NCBI GenBank assembly: GCA_017459315.1
Contig: JAFUDD010000393.1
Coordinates: forward strand, 1 to 5,897
From: Clostridia bacterium
Lineage (GTDB): Bacteria; Bacillota_A; Clostridia; Christensenellales; CAG-138
Reading direction: 5' to 3'
DNA: 5,897 bases
The notes under the pieces were generated by a model. That model searched no databases. It was not told where the DNA came from and was given only the letters and a program-made list of their open reading frames with translations. This document shows, piece by piece, positions 1 through 5,897 of the stretch (its first letter is position 1; each line of letters opens with the position of its first letter). The translations under genes and the position numbers were made by a program.

Positions 1-2
1 AT

Positions 3-257
3 CAGGACAATACGCTGCTTTGCGCCTACAACTTCACGCCGGTCCCGTGGGACGACTACCGCATGGGCAGCGAGAAGGCCGGCACCTATACCGAGGTCTT
101 TTCGACCGACGAGCCGCGCTTCGGCGGCACCGATCTGTACCATAACGGTACGGTCCATACCGAGGACGAGCCGCAGGATCGGTTCGCCTACGCCATCCAT
201 TTGAAGCTTCCGCCGTATGGCGCCTGCTATTTGCAATTTACCCCGGATCCGGAATAA
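3..257 (+). CDS. glgB: 1,4-alpha-glucan branching enzyme, C-terminal end (5' truncated)
   Basis: This is the last 84 codons of a gene that enters from the left edge, with reading frame starting at base 3 and a TAA stop at 255-257. The visible part contains the signature [15 protein letters not shown], then a [10 protein letters not shown] segment, then [11 protein letters not shown] close to the end. This matches the C-terminal all-beta domain of GlgB, where an NFTPVPR..YR.G motif, a YGGS/GN stretch and a final LPP(L/Y)...L strand are typical. GlgB is a cytoplasmic GH13 enzyme that cuts alpha-1,4 glucan and re-attaches the piece through an alpha-1,6 bond, making branches in glycogen. The catalytic (beta/alpha)8 barrel lies upstream and cannot be inspected. 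The ATG at 63 is internal and is not a start. The gene ends 19 bases before glgC, which fits the glgBCDA operon order. Identity rests on the C-terminal domain and context only. Confidence 0.92.
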   Translation, partial: QDNTLLCAYNFTPVPWDDYRMGSEKAGTYTEVFSTDEPRFGGTDLYHNGTVHTEDEPQDRFAYAIHLKLPPYGACYLQFTPDPE

Positions 258-263
258 TTTCAC

Positions 264-270
264 AAAGGAG
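264..270 (+). promoter_or_regulatory. ribosome binding site of glgC (AAAGGAG)
   Basis: A strong AAAGGAG Shine-Dalgarno lies six bases before the ATG at 277, in the 19-base glgB-glgC spacer. It decides the glgC start. The same frame is open back to an ATG at 217, but that would put 20 extra residues of unrelated sequence ahead of the nucleotide-binding loop and overlap glgB. Confidence 0.9.
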
Positions 271-276
271 AACGTT

Positions 277-1506
277 ATGAAGAAAAAAATCGTTGCCATG
301 CTGCTTGCGGGCGGCCAGGGCAGCCGTCTCGGTATCCTGACCTCCCACATGGCGAAGCCTGCCGTACCGTTTGGCGGCAAGTACCGCATCATCGACTTCC
401 CGCTGTCCAACTGCGTCAATTCCGATATTGACACGGTCGGCGTCCTCACCCAGTACCGTCCGCTGGCGCTGAACGCGTACCTCGGCACCGGTCAGCACTG
501 GGACCTCGACAGAAGCGACGGCGGCGTGTTCGTGCTGCCCCCGTACATGACCGAGAAGGACGGCCGCTGGTACAGCGGCACCGCGAACGCGATCTGGCAG
601 AACCGCGAGTTCATCGACCAGTATGATGCGGAATACGTTCTGATTTTGTCGGGCGACCATATCTATAAGATGGACTACCACAAGATGCTGAATTTCCACA
701 TCGAAAACGGCGCGGCGGCGACGATTGCCGTCTACCGTGTACCGCTTTCGGAAGCGCACCGCTTCGGCATCATGAACGCGGACGAGAAGAACCAGATCAC
801 CTCGTTCGAGGAGAAGCCGAAGAATCCGAAGAGCGGCAACGCTTCGATGGGTATTTATATCTTCAACTGGAAGCTCCTGCGCAAGTTCATGGAGCTGGAC
901 GACAAGGATCCGAATTCCGAGAACGACTTCGGCAAGAACATCATCCCGGCCATGCTGAACGCGGGCGAAAAGATGATGGCTTATCCGTTCGACGGGTATT
1001 GGAAGGATGTCGGAACGATCACCTCGCTGTGGGAAGCGAACATGGACATGCTCGGCGAACCGCCGGTGCTCGAGCTTAACGATCCCGCATGGCGCATCTA
1101 TACGCATAACCTCGCCCTGCCGCCGCACTATATGGATAAGACCGCGAAGGTCAGCGACAGCCTTGTCACCGAGGGCTGCGTGGTGCGCGGCGTCGTCAAG
1201 CATTCCGTGCTGTTTGCGGGCACGCATGAGGACATCAACACCGAGATCGTCGATTCCGTCGTATTCCCGAACGCGTTCATCGGCAAGAACGGCAAGGTGC
1301 ATAAGGCGATCATCGGCGAAAACGTCGTGATCGGCGACGGCTGCACCATCGGCGGCGATCTCCGGGACGGCGAAACCGTCGATAACAAGCTGACCGACGA
1401 TATCACGCTGGTCGGCAACGACGTTACGATTCCCGCCGGCACCTACATTCCGCGCGGCGCGGTTGTCAACGCGGACACGCTCCATCTCTACACCAAGGAG
1501 GCTTAA
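277..1506 (+). CDS. glgC: glucose-1-phosphate adenylyltransferase (ADP-glucose pyrophosphorylase), catalytic subunit
   Basis: This 409-residue protein makes ADP-glucose and pyrophosphate from ATP and glucose-1-phosphate, the committed step of bacterial glycogen synthesis in the cytoplasm. The N-terminal nucleotidyltransferase fold (about 1-270) has the glycine-rich loop LAGGQGSRL (10-18), [16 protein letters not shown] (26-41), the catalytic aspartate in GDHIYKMDY (D127, equivalent to E. coli D142), FEEKPK with the sugar-phosphate lysine K180 (E. coli K195), and GYWKDVGT (240-247). From about residue 300 the chain shows hexapeptide-like repeats of a left-handed beta-helix (for example [16 protein letters not shown]). 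The E. coli fructose-1,6-bisphosphate lysine K39 aligns with H24, as expected for Bacillus-type enzymes that do not respond to this activator; this is inference. The start is fixed by AAAGGAG at 264-270. glgD follows after three bases, so the two subunits are probably made together. The C-terminus is somewhat longer than in Bacillus. Confidence 0.97.
   Translation: MKKKIVAMLLAGGQGSRLGILTSHMAKPAVPFGGKYRIIDFPLSNCVNSDIDTVGVLTQYRPLALNAYLGTGQHWDLDRSDGGVFVLPPYMTEKDGRWYSGTANAIWQNREFIDQYDAEYVLILSGDHIYKMDYHKMLNFHIENGAAATIAVYRVPLSEAHRFGIMNADEKNQITSFEEKPKNPKSGNASMGIYIFNWKLLRKFMELDDKDPNSENDFGKNIIPAMLNAGEKMMAYPFDGYWKDVGTITSLWEANMDMLGEPPVLELNDPAWRIYTHNLALPPHYMDKTAKVSDSLVTEGCVVRGVVKHSVLFAGTHEDINTEIVDSVVFPNAFIGKNGKVHKAIIGENVVIGDGCTIGGDLRDGETVDNKLTDDITLVGNDVTIPAGTYIPRGAVVNADTLHLYTKEA
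1495..1500 (+). promoter_or_regulatory. ribosome binding site of glgD (AAGGAG), inside the end of glgC
   Basis: AAGGAG lies nine bases before the glgD ATG at 1510. It sits inside the last codons of glgC (K-E-A-stop), so glgC termination and glgD initiation happen within a few bases of each other, which favours coupled translation of the two subunits. Confidence 0.85.
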
Positions 1507-1509
1507 CGT

Positions 1510-2634
1510 ATGATTCACGATACCTTTGCTCTGATTTATACCGGCGACACCAACCCCCTTCTTAGGGAGCTGACCCTGTCCCGTTCCGTCGCGGCGGTGC
1601 CGTTCGGCGGCCGCTATCGCGTGATCGACTTCGTCCTGTCGAACATCGTCAATTCCGGCATCGATAACGTCGGCGTTATCATGCAGAAGAACTACCACTC
1701 CCTGATGGACCACATCGGTTCCGGCAAGGAATGGGATCTCGACCGCAAGCATGACGGTATGTTCATCCTCCCGCCGTTTATGACGAAGGACAACCCCGGC
1801 GTGTTCCGCGGCGATATCGACGCGATCCATTCCGTCATGACGTATGTGCGTCGCAGCACGCAGAAGTACGTGCTGTTCACCGGCAGCCACATCATCTACA
1901 ACACCACGTTTGAGGCCATGCTGCAGAAGCATGTCGATACCGGCGCGGATATCACGATCATGTACAACAACGACCCGCACTTCTCCGCCGAGGATCAGAA
2001 CCGCGATCTGCGGCTCATCATGCGGGAGGACGGCAGAGTGACGGAGATGGAGTGGAATCCCTACCGTCCGCGCACGAACGCCCGTTCCTGCGACGCGATG
2101 ATCATGGAAAAGAAGCTGTTCGAGTACCTGATCGAGGAAGCCTATGCCCGCGGCGATTCCGACTTCACCCGCGACATTCTCCAGCGCCTGTGCGGCACGC
2201 TGAAGATCTACGGCTGGCGCTATGACGGCTATGTGGCGCGTCTCGATTCCATCAACACGTACTATAAGTGCAGCATGGACATGCTGAACGTCAACTATGC
2301 CCGCGACCTGTATAACCACGATCATCCGATCGTCACCAAGGTCAAGGATCAGATCTCCGCAAAGTACGGCCCGAATGCCGATGTCTCTAACTCGATGCTG
2401 GCCGACGGCTGCAGCATCGACGGCACCGTGACCGATTCCATCCTGTTCCGCGGCGTCACCGTCGCCGAGGGCGCGAAGGTCACCAACTCGATCCTGCTGC
2501 AGGGCACTTCCGTCGGCGCAGGCGCGGTTCTCGACCATGTTATTCTCGACAAGAACTGCGTGATCCGTCCGGGCCGCTCGCTGATCGGCTATGAGAACTT
2601 CCCGATCGTGCTGAAAAAAGGCCAGACCGTCTAA
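1510..2634 (+). CDS. glgD: GlgD, non-catalytic (regulatory) subunit of ADP-glucose pyrophosphorylase
   Basis: This 374-residue paralogue of GlgC is colinear with it at the N-terminus: AVPFGGRYRVIDFVLSN starts at residue 29, and WDLDR begins at residue 75 in both proteins. The catalytic features are lost. The glycine-rich loop reads YTGDTNPLLREL (10-21) instead of AGGxGxRL, the AKPAV lysine is V27, the catalytic GDH is GSH (S126), the FEEKP motif is replaced by EMEWNPYRP, and GYWKDVGT is GYVARLDS (240-247). The C-terminal hexapeptide beta-helix is kept (about 290-360, for example SVGAGAVLDHVILDKNCVI). This is the pattern of Firmicutes GlgD, which forms a heterotetramer with GlgC and raises or modulates its activity. 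Annotation pipelines often call such proteins glucose-1-phosphate adenylyltransferase, which would be misleading here. The gene starts three bases after glgC and is about 30 residues longer than Bacillus GlgD. Confidence 0.95.
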   Translation: MIHDTFALIYTGDTNPLLRELTLSRSVAAVPFGGRYRVIDFVLSNIVNSGIDNVGVIMQKNYHSLMDHIGSGKEWDLDRKHDGMFILPPFMTKDNPGVFRGDIDAIHSVMTYVRRSTQKYVLFTGSHIIYNTTFEAMLQKHVDTGADITIMYNNDPHFSAEDQNRDLRLIMREDGRVTEMEWNPYRPRTNARSCDAMIMEKKLFEYLIEEAYARGDSDFTRDILQRLCGTLKIYGWRYDGYVARLDSINTYYKCSMDMLNVNYARDLYNHDHPIVTKVKDQISAKYGPNADVSNSMLADGCSIDGTVTDSILFRGVTVAEGAKVTNSILLQGTSVGAGAVLDHVILDKNCVIRPGRSLIGYENFPIVLKKGQTV

Positions 2635-2656
2635 CCGTAAATTGTATGACCCCAAC

Positions 2657-2691
2657 CCGTGCGGCGTCCGAAGCGAAGCGGCGCCGCACGG
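2657..2691 (+). repeat. inverted repeat / RNA hairpin between glgD and glgA
   Basis: The arms CCGTGCGGCG (2657-2666) and CGCCGCACGG (2682-2691) are perfect reverse complements. A G-U and a C-G pair can extend the stem inward to 12 pairs around an 11-base loop. The only T-run nearby (TTTT at 2705-2708) is 13 bases downstream and is itself part of a small stem, so this does not look like a classical intrinsic terminator. It could instead stabilise the upstream glgBCD message, mark a processing site or set the level of glgA relative to glgCD. The structure is seen directly; the role is inference. Confidence 0.7.
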
Positions 2692-2722
2692 CTGAAACGG
2701 AATCTTTTCCGAATATCGAAAC

Positions 2723-2729
2723 AAAGGAG
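2723..2729 (+). promoter_or_regulatory. ribosome binding site of glgA (AAAGGAG)
   Basis: AAAGGAG lies eight bases before the ATG at 2738 and is nearly identical to the site before glgC (both read ACAAAGGAGAAC). It supports this glgA start, which also places the KTGGL lysine at residue 15 as in E. coli GlgA. Confidence 0.9.
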
Positions 2730-2737
2730 AACCTGCC

Positions 2738-4216
2738 ATGAAGGTATTGATTTGCGCCAGCGAATGTGTCCCGTTCGTGAAAACCGGGGGACTGGCCGAC
2801 GTTGTCGGCTCGCTGCCCAAGGAACTGCTCAAGCAAGGCTGCGACGTTCGCGTGATGATCCCGAAGTACCGCGTCATTGATTGGAGCTATATTGCCAACA
2901 TGGAGCATATCGCGCACTATCAGCTGCCGTTCGGCAACGGGAGCGTGTTTTGCGGCATTGATACGATCGAATACGAGGGCGTCCGCTTTTATTTCATCGA
3001 CAATCTTGCGATGTTCGGTCACGACGGCGTGTACACCGGCGACGAGCAGGAGGGCTTCCGCTATGCATTCTTCTGCCGCGCGGTATTGGATTCTCTGCCC
3101 AAGGTGGATTTCTTCCCCGACGTCATCCATTGTAACGACTGGCAGACCGGCCTGATCCCCGCGCTTTTGAAAACGCAGTATGCGCTCGATCCGGAGTATG
3201 CCAAGATCAAGACCGTCTATACGATCCACAACCTCCGGTTCCAGGGCCTCTATTGCTGGAACCGCATTGCGGATGTGCTGCACATCGACGGCCGCTATTT
3301 CACCTCCGATGCGCTGGAGTTTTACGGCCTGCTGTCGTTCATGAAGGGCGGCATCGTCTACGCCGACCGCGTCACGACCGTCAGCCCCACCTATGCCGAG
3401 GAGATCTGCACCGACTATTACGGCGAACGGCTCGACGGCCTGCTGCGCTCCCGTAAATACTCGCTGTCCGGTATTCTGAACGGCATCGACACCGGCTCGT
3501 ATGACCCGCATACCGATCCGGCGCTGTCCGAGCATTATTCGGTGCGCAATCCGCAGGTGAAAAAGTCCTTAAAAGCCAAGCTGCAAAAGGATCTCGGCCT
3601 GCCCGAGCGCGACGTTCCGATGCTCTCGATTGTGTCGCGCCTGACCGATCAAAAGGGTCTCGATCTGATTACCCGCGTGCTGCCGGAGATTCTGTCGCTC
3701 GACGTGCAGCTTGTCGTCTTGGGCCTTGGCGATCAGAAGTATACCGACATGCTGCGCGACGCGCAGCGCCGCTTCCCCGGCGAGGTCGTGCTGTGCAGCG
3801 TGCTCGATGAAAAGCTCGCCCGCAAGGTCTATGCCGCGTCGGATATGTATTTGATGCCGAGCCAGTTCGAGCCGTGCGGCCTCAGTCAGATGATCGCCAT
3901 GCGGTACGGCACGATCCCGATCGTGCGCGAAACCGGCGGCCTCAAGGACTCCGTTACGCCGTACAACAAGTATACCGACGAGGGCACGGGCTTCGGCTTC
4001 CGCAACTACAACGCGCATGAAATGCTCAAGCAGATCGAGGACGCCGTTACCTATTGGCGCAACGATCCCGAGATGTGGAGCCGCCTTGTACACCGCGCGA
4101 TGAAGGAGGATTTCAGCTGGAAGGCCTCCGCCAAGAAGTATCTTGCGCTGTATAAGGAAATGCTGGGTCTGACCGTCCGCGCACCGAGAAAGAGAAAGCC
4201 CAAAACCGAAGCATGA
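2738..4216 (+). CDS. glgA: glycogen synthase (ADP-glucose:glucan 4-alpha-glucosyltransferase, GT5)
   Basis: This 492-residue cytoplasmic GT-B enzyme transfers glucose from ADP-glucose to the non-reducing end of alpha-1,4-glucan. The N-terminal starch-synthase domain (about 1-245) carries KTGGLADVVGSLP, with the ADP-glucose lysine at K15, HCNDWQTGL (131-139) and YTIHNLRFQG. The C-terminal nucleotide-binding domain (about 290-460) has VSRLTDQKGLDL with R301 and K306 (E. coli R300 and K305), EPCGLSQM with catalytic E378 (E. coli E377), and RETGGLKDSV. All expected catalytic residues are present, so it should be active. Length is close to the usual 475-490; the extra residues form a basic C-terminal tail (RAPRKRKPKTEA, 481-492). 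It follows glgD after 103 bases with its own strong ribosome site, and its stop codon overlaps the next start by ATGA. It contains one TTA codon (3569-3571), the only TTA, CTA or TCA codon in the four genes from glgC onward as far as base 5841. Confidence 0.97.
   Translation: MKVLICASECVPFVKTGGLADVVGSLPKELLKQGCDVRVMIPKYRVIDWSYIANMEHIAHYQLPFGNGSVFCGIDTIEYEGVRFYFIDNLAMFGHDGVYTGDEQEGFRYAFFCRAVLDSLPKVDFFPDVIHCNDWQTGLIPALLKTQYALDPEYAKIKTVYTIHNLRFQGLYCWNRIADVLHIDGRYFTSDALEFYGLLSFMKGGIVYADRVTTVSPTYAEEICTDYYGERLDGLLRSRKYSLSGILNGIDTGSYDPHTDPALSEHYSVRNPQVKKSLKAKLQKDLGLPERDVPMLSIVSRLTDQKGLDLITRVLPEILSLDVQLVVLGLGDQKYTDMLRDAQRRFPGEVVLCSVLDEKLARKVYAASDMYLMPSQFEPCGLSQMIAMRYGTIPIVRETGGLKDSVTPYNKYTDEGTGFGFRNYNAHEMLKQIEDAVTYWRNDPEMWSRLVHRAMKEDFSWKASAKKYLALYKEMLGLTVRAPRKRKPKTEA
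4213..4216 (+). promoter_or_regulatory. ATGA stop/start overlap coupling glgA to the adenylate-forming enzyme
   Basis: The glgA TGA (4214-4216) and the downstream ATG (4213-4215) share bases. With no GGAG-type site upstream and only the purine-rich GAGAAAGAGAAAG (4186-4198) ending 14 bases before the ATG, ribosomes finishing glgA probably reinitiate here. The overlap is seen; coupling is inference. It contrasts with the strong separate ribosome sites of glgC, glgD and glgA. Confidence 0.75.
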
Positions 4217-5897
4217 CATTCTACGAAAAGATCATACAAGAGCTGGAGAGGGCCGAACAGTCCCTCTCCACCGTATATACGTTCGCGTTCCGCTTCACAA
4301 ACGAGGCGCTTTTCGAGTGGGACGAAAACGGCAGGATTTGCACCGTCACCTACGGCGAGGCGCAGCGCCGCATCGAAAGCGCGACCGCCGCGCTGCATAC
4401 GCGCCTTTCGGCGTATCCCGCGGGCGGCCCGGTCGGGATCTACCTCCCGAACGGCATCGATTGGGTCGTGGCGTTTTGGGCGATCCTGCGCGCAGGGTAC
4501 AGGCCACTGCTTTTGAACACCAACGCGCCTTTGGATATGGTCGAAGGGTGCCTTACGGAATGTGCCGCAAAGCATGTGATCGGCAACCGCAATTTTGCCG
4601 CTGCCGAAACGATAGCGCCGGACGCGCTGACGGCAAGCGGCGACTATTGCGACTGGGCGGACGAGATCATCCTTTGCACCTCCGGCACGACAGGCAAACC
4701 GCGCCTGATCGCGTTCGACGGCAAAGCCGTCTGTGCGCAGATCCGCAACTCCGGCTATGTGCTGAAGGAAAACCACACCGTCGCCACGTTCTACCACGGG
4801 CATCTTAAGCTGCTCGCCTTTTTGCCGTTCTATCACATCTTCGGCCTTTCGGCGGTGCTGCTGTGGTTTTCCTGCTTTGGCCGAACGCTTGTGCTGCTGC
4901 CGTCCTTGGCGCCGGAGGTCATTTCCGAAACGTGCCAAAAGCACGAGGTCACGCACATCTTTTGCCTGCCGATCTTTTGGAACGCCGTCGCGGACGCCGT
5001 GCTGCGCACCGCCAAGCGCACCGGGCAGGCTGAAAAGCTCGAAAAGGGCCTGAAGCTGTCCCTTGCGCTGCAAAGCGGGCCGTTTCCGCGGCTCGGCCGG
5101 TGGTTTGCAAGGGAAGTCCTGTTCCGCTCGGTGCAAAAGCAGGCGCTCGGCAATGCGGTGCGGTTCTGCATCACCGGCGGCGGCGCCGTGCGCGAGGACA
5201 CGATGCGGCTGATCAACGGCATTGCCTACCCGCTGTATAACGGCTACGGCATGACCGAAATCGGTATCGCCTCGGTCGAGCTGCGGCACAGCGCCAAGGC
5301 GCGCATGGAAGGCTCCATCGGCAAGCTGTTCCCATCGATGGAGGCGAAGCAGGGCGAAAACAGCCTGTGGGTGCGCGGCCGCACCTGCTATACCGCCACC
5401 TACGAAAACGGCGTCCGCATCCCGCATGACCTCTTGGCGTGGTTCGATACCAAGGACTGCATCGAGATTCGCAAGGGCGGGTATCTGTTCTTTGCGGGAC
5501 GTACCGACGATATGATCAACGGCGAAAACGGCGAGCGCATCGCCCCCGCCGTGATCGAAGCCGCGTTCGGCAGCCCGCTGATTCAAAATCTGGCCGCCGT
5601 GGAGCAGAAGCGTCCGGGCGGCGGGACGATGGCGGTGCTCGTCGTTGAGCCGAAGCAGCATAACGCCTACGCGCTCGGCAACCTTGCCGAACAGCTGTAT
5701 GCCAAAAACGCGGCTCTGCCGCGCGCGTATCGTGTGGATCGGATCGTCTTTGCGGAGGAGCCGCTGCCCTTGGCGCTGACGATGAAGGTGCAAAACGGGG
5801 AGGTCAAAAAGCGCCTTGCCAACGGCACCCTCCGCGTCCACGCCGCCGACCGGCCGACCGAAAAGGCCGAGACGCTCTATGAAAAGGGCTTGGAAGA
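4213..5897 (+). CDS. ANL-superfamily adenylate-forming enzyme, acyl-CoA/fatty-acid ligase-like (3' truncated)
   Basis: The frame opens at an ATG that overlaps the glgA stop (ATGA, 4213-4216) and stays open to the window edge, giving 561 codons so far. ANL enzymes use ATP to turn a carboxylate into an acyl-AMP and then usually pass the acyl group to CoA or a carrier-protein thiol. The core motifs appear in order: P-loop TSGTTGKP (156-163), LPFYHIFGL (204-212, the A4-type segment common in fatty-acyl ligases), ITGGGAV (320-326), YNGYGMTE (342-349), the ribose-binding aspartate probably D415 in WFDTKD, and GRTDDMINGENGERIAP (429-445) at the hinge. The conserved C-terminal lysine is probably K525, but its context is LTMKVQN rather than the usual T-G-K-I. 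The substrate cannot be read from sequence. The chain runs at least 36 residues past that lysine, so a further domain such as a carrier protein is possible but unseen. No strong Shine-Dalgarno precedes it, only a purine run at 4186-4198, so translational coupling to glgA is likely. Confidence 0.88.
   Translation, partial: MTFYEKIIQELERAEQSLSTVYTFAFRFTNEALFEWDENGRICTVTYGEAQRRIESATAALHTRLSAYPAGGPVGIYLPNGIDWVVAFWAILRAGYRPLLLNTNAPLDMVEGCLTECAAKHVIGNRNFAAAETIAPDALTASGDYCDWADEIILCTSGTTGKPRLIAFDGKAVCAQIRNSGYVLKENHTVATFYHGHLKLLAFLPFYHIFGLSAVLLWFSCFGRTLVLLPSLAPEVISETCQKHEVTHIFCLPIFWNAVADAVLRTAKRTGQAEKLEKGLKLSLALQSGPFPRLGRWFAREVLFRSVQKQALGNAVRFCITGGGAVREDTMRLINGIAYPLYNGYGMTEIGIASVELRHSAKARMEGSIGKLFPSMEAKQGENSLWVRGRTCYTATYENGVRIPHDLLAWFDTKDCIEIRKGGYLFFAGRTDDMINGENGERIAPAVIEAAFGSPLIQNLAAVEQKRPGGGTMAVLVVEPKQHNAYALGNLAEQLYAKNAALPRAYRVDRIVFAEEPLPLALTMKVQNGEVKKRLANGTLRVHAADRPTEKAETLYEKGLE

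Larger units (their letters stand above)
2635..2737 (+). other. glgD-glgA intergenic spacer (103 bases)
   Basis: This is the only sizeable gap in the window. It holds a perfect-arm hairpin (2657-2691), a second small stem (CGGAA/TTCCG, 2698-2711) and the glgA ribosome site (2723-2729). I saw no convincing -35/-10 pair and no credible small gene; the ATG-initiated frame at 2659 runs into glgA out of frame. Confidence 0.75.

Noticed and set aside
243..252. 10-base perfect palindrome CCGGATCCGG just before the glgB stop
   Set aside because: It has no loop, encodes the ordinary residues P-D-P, and sits alone in GC-rich coding sequence, so it is probably chance.
217..276. Upstream ATG at 217 as the start of glgC
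   Set aside because: It overlaps the glgB coding end, lacks a ribosome site and adds 20 residues that do not resemble GlgC. The ATG at 277 has AAAGGAG six bases upstream and puts the glycine-rich loop at residues 10-18.
2657..2708. Rho-independent terminator after glgD
   Set aside because: The stem is strong but no T-tract directly follows; the TTTT at 2705-2708 is 13 bases away and lies within a second small stem. glgA also belongs with the upstream genes functionally, so it is reported only as a hairpin.
2635..2737. Internal promoter for glgA
   Set aside because: TTGTAT at 2642 is a weak -35 candidate but GC-rich hairpin sequence occupies the place where a -10 would be; no convincing pair was found.
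238..2877. 879-codon open frame on the minus strand across glgC and glgD
   Set aside because: It is in codon register with the two sense genes and is open only because they lack TTA, CTA and TCA codons. Its translation is a low-complexity H/V/D/R/A-rich chain with no recognisable domain, it has no credible ribosome site, and the sense genes carry clear family motifs.
2659..2880. 73-codon plus-strand frame between glgD and glgA
   Set aside because: It begins inside the hairpin, has no ribosome site and runs out of frame into glgA; the translation is arginine-rich frameshift-type sequence.
2540..4219. Minus-strand open frames of 331 and 216 codons opposite glgA
   Set aside because: Antisense shadows of glgA in the same register, separated only by the stop produced by its single TTA codon at 3569-3571.
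4051..5841. 596-codon open frame on the minus strand opposite the adenylate-forming enzyme
   Set aside because: Same cause: it is the antisense shadow in register with the sense codons. The sense frame has all ANL motifs in order.

Overview
The window holds most of a glycogen-biosynthesis operon on the + strand: the 3' end of glgB (branching enzyme), then complete glgC, glgD (catalytic and non-catalytic ADP-glucose pyrophosphorylase subunits) and glgA (glycogen synthase). A 3'-truncated ANL-superfamily adenylate-forming enzyme (acyl-CoA/fatty-acid ligase-like) follows and overlaps the glgA stop by ATGA. All genes point the same way, and the longest non-coding gap is 103 bases (glgD-glgA).

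Organism: a separate, catalytically degraded glgD beside glgC is a Firmicutes (Bacillota) trait. The AAAGGAG-type ribosome sites and the Bacillus-like GlgC sequence agree with that. The DNA is GC-rich with C/G-ending codons, and TTA, CTA and TCA codons are almost absent. This suggests a GC-rich member of the Clostridia, for example an Oscillospiraceae/Ruminococcaceae-type gut anaerobe. That placement is inference and no species call is made.

Layout: 1-257 glgB C-terminus; 258-276 spacer with a strong ribosome site; 277-1506 glgC; 1510-2634 glgD, with its ribosome site inside the end of glgC; 2635-2737 spacer with a 10-bp perfect-arm hairpin and the glgA ribosome site; 2738-4216 glgA; 4213-5897 adenylate-forming enzyme, open at the window edge.

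How they work together: GlgC, probably in a complex with GlgD, makes ADP-glucose from glucose-1-phosphate and ATP. GlgA transfers the glucose to growing alpha-1,4-glucan, and GlgB adds alpha-1,6 branches. The pathway is ordinary. The unusual point is the last gene: in the Bacillus glgBCDAP order the position after glgA is held by glycogen phosphorylase (glgP), but here it is an acyl-activating enzyme apparently translationally coupled to glgA. That linkage, the enzyme's divergent C-terminal motif and the unseen continuation of its reading frame are the main reasons for a second look. I saw no mobile element, CRISPR array, RNA gene or clear novel system in the window.
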